NCBI GenBank assembly: GCA_020252865.1
Contig: JADCCH010000170.1
Location: forward strand, 1-5,665
Source: Methylobacterium sp.
GTDB taxonomy: Bacteria; Pseudomonadota; Alphaproteobacteria; Rhizobiales; Beijerinckiaceae
Direction: 5' to 3'
Length of the DNA stretch: 5,665 nucleotides
Both the position numbers and the translations under genes were made by a program. The notes under the pieces were generated by a model, which worked only from the letters and a program-made list of their open reading frames with translations, ran no database searches and was not told the origin of the DNA. Numbering within the stretch: position 1 is the first letter of the stretch; each line of letters begins with the position of its first letter. Below, in pieces: positions 5,642-5,665 of the stretch.

Positions 5642-5665
5642 CGGACAAGCCCAAAGATCCCCCGA
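5638..5665 (+). CDS. Start of a following gene, possibly 23S rRNA methyltransferase RlmE (3'-truncated by window)
   Basis: ATG 5638 overlaps the ppx stop as ATGA and opens a frame to the window end reading MTDKPKDPP. This hydrophilic, Lys/Pro-rich start is too short to identify by itself. In many Hyphomicrobiales ppx is followed directly by rlmE (rrmJ/ftsJ), which begins with a similar disordered leader, so that is the best guess. No separate Shine-Dalgarno site is visible, which fits translation coupled to ppx. Confidence 0.5.

Overview
The window is GC-rich chromosomal DNA with dense, mostly same-strand genes. It most likely comes from an alphaproteobacterium of the order Hyphomicrobiales (Rhizobiales). 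I infer this from the type of Ppx/GppA protein (DLGTNNCRLL near the N-terminus, IGDRGLREG near the C-terminus), from the gene starting directly after it, and from AT-richer intergenic repeats with GCATTTTC/GAAAATGC arms, which resemble palindromic repeats common in that order. The genus cannot be fixed from the sequence alone.

Layout. Positions 2-3673 (+ strand) are the distal part of a urease operon: the 3' half of ureC, a membrane haem-protein gene of the MsrQ/YedZ type, then ureE, ureF and ureG. ureE, ureF and ureG are tightly packed (3-nt gap, then an ATGA overlap) and translation is probably coupled. UreC carries the nickel active site. UreE, with a very His-rich tail, delivers nickel. 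UreF and the GTPase UreG form the activation complex, together with UreD/UreH, which is not in the window and presumably lies upstream with ureA and ureB. The MsrQ-like gene is the odd member: its usual partner, the periplasmic methionine sulfoxide reductase MsrP, is not present here.

Positions 3674-3958 hold no gene. The stretch contains an inverted repeat with a T-rich tail just after ureG, then a tandem array of three imperfect palindromes. The first two copies are 86 nt apart; the third lacks an internal 29-nt segment. The array fills the space between ureG and a convergent gene on the - strand (3959-4336), which encodes a small acidic soluble protein of unknown function with an excellent ribosome binding site.

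Positions 4337-4513 are a divergent intergenic region with a 12-bp perfect palindrome, a weak promoter candidate and a small A/T-stem hairpin. From 4514 (+) runs a ppx/gppA-family exopolyphosphatase gene. Its ATGA stop/start overlap opens a further reading frame cut by the window end, probably the 23S rRNA methyltransferase gene rlmE.

No mobile element, tRNA, rRNA or CRISPR array was seen. The region is largely ordinary core metabolism. The points worth a second look are the MsrQ-like gene inside the urease operon, the nested palindrome array and the uncharacterised 125-aa protein.
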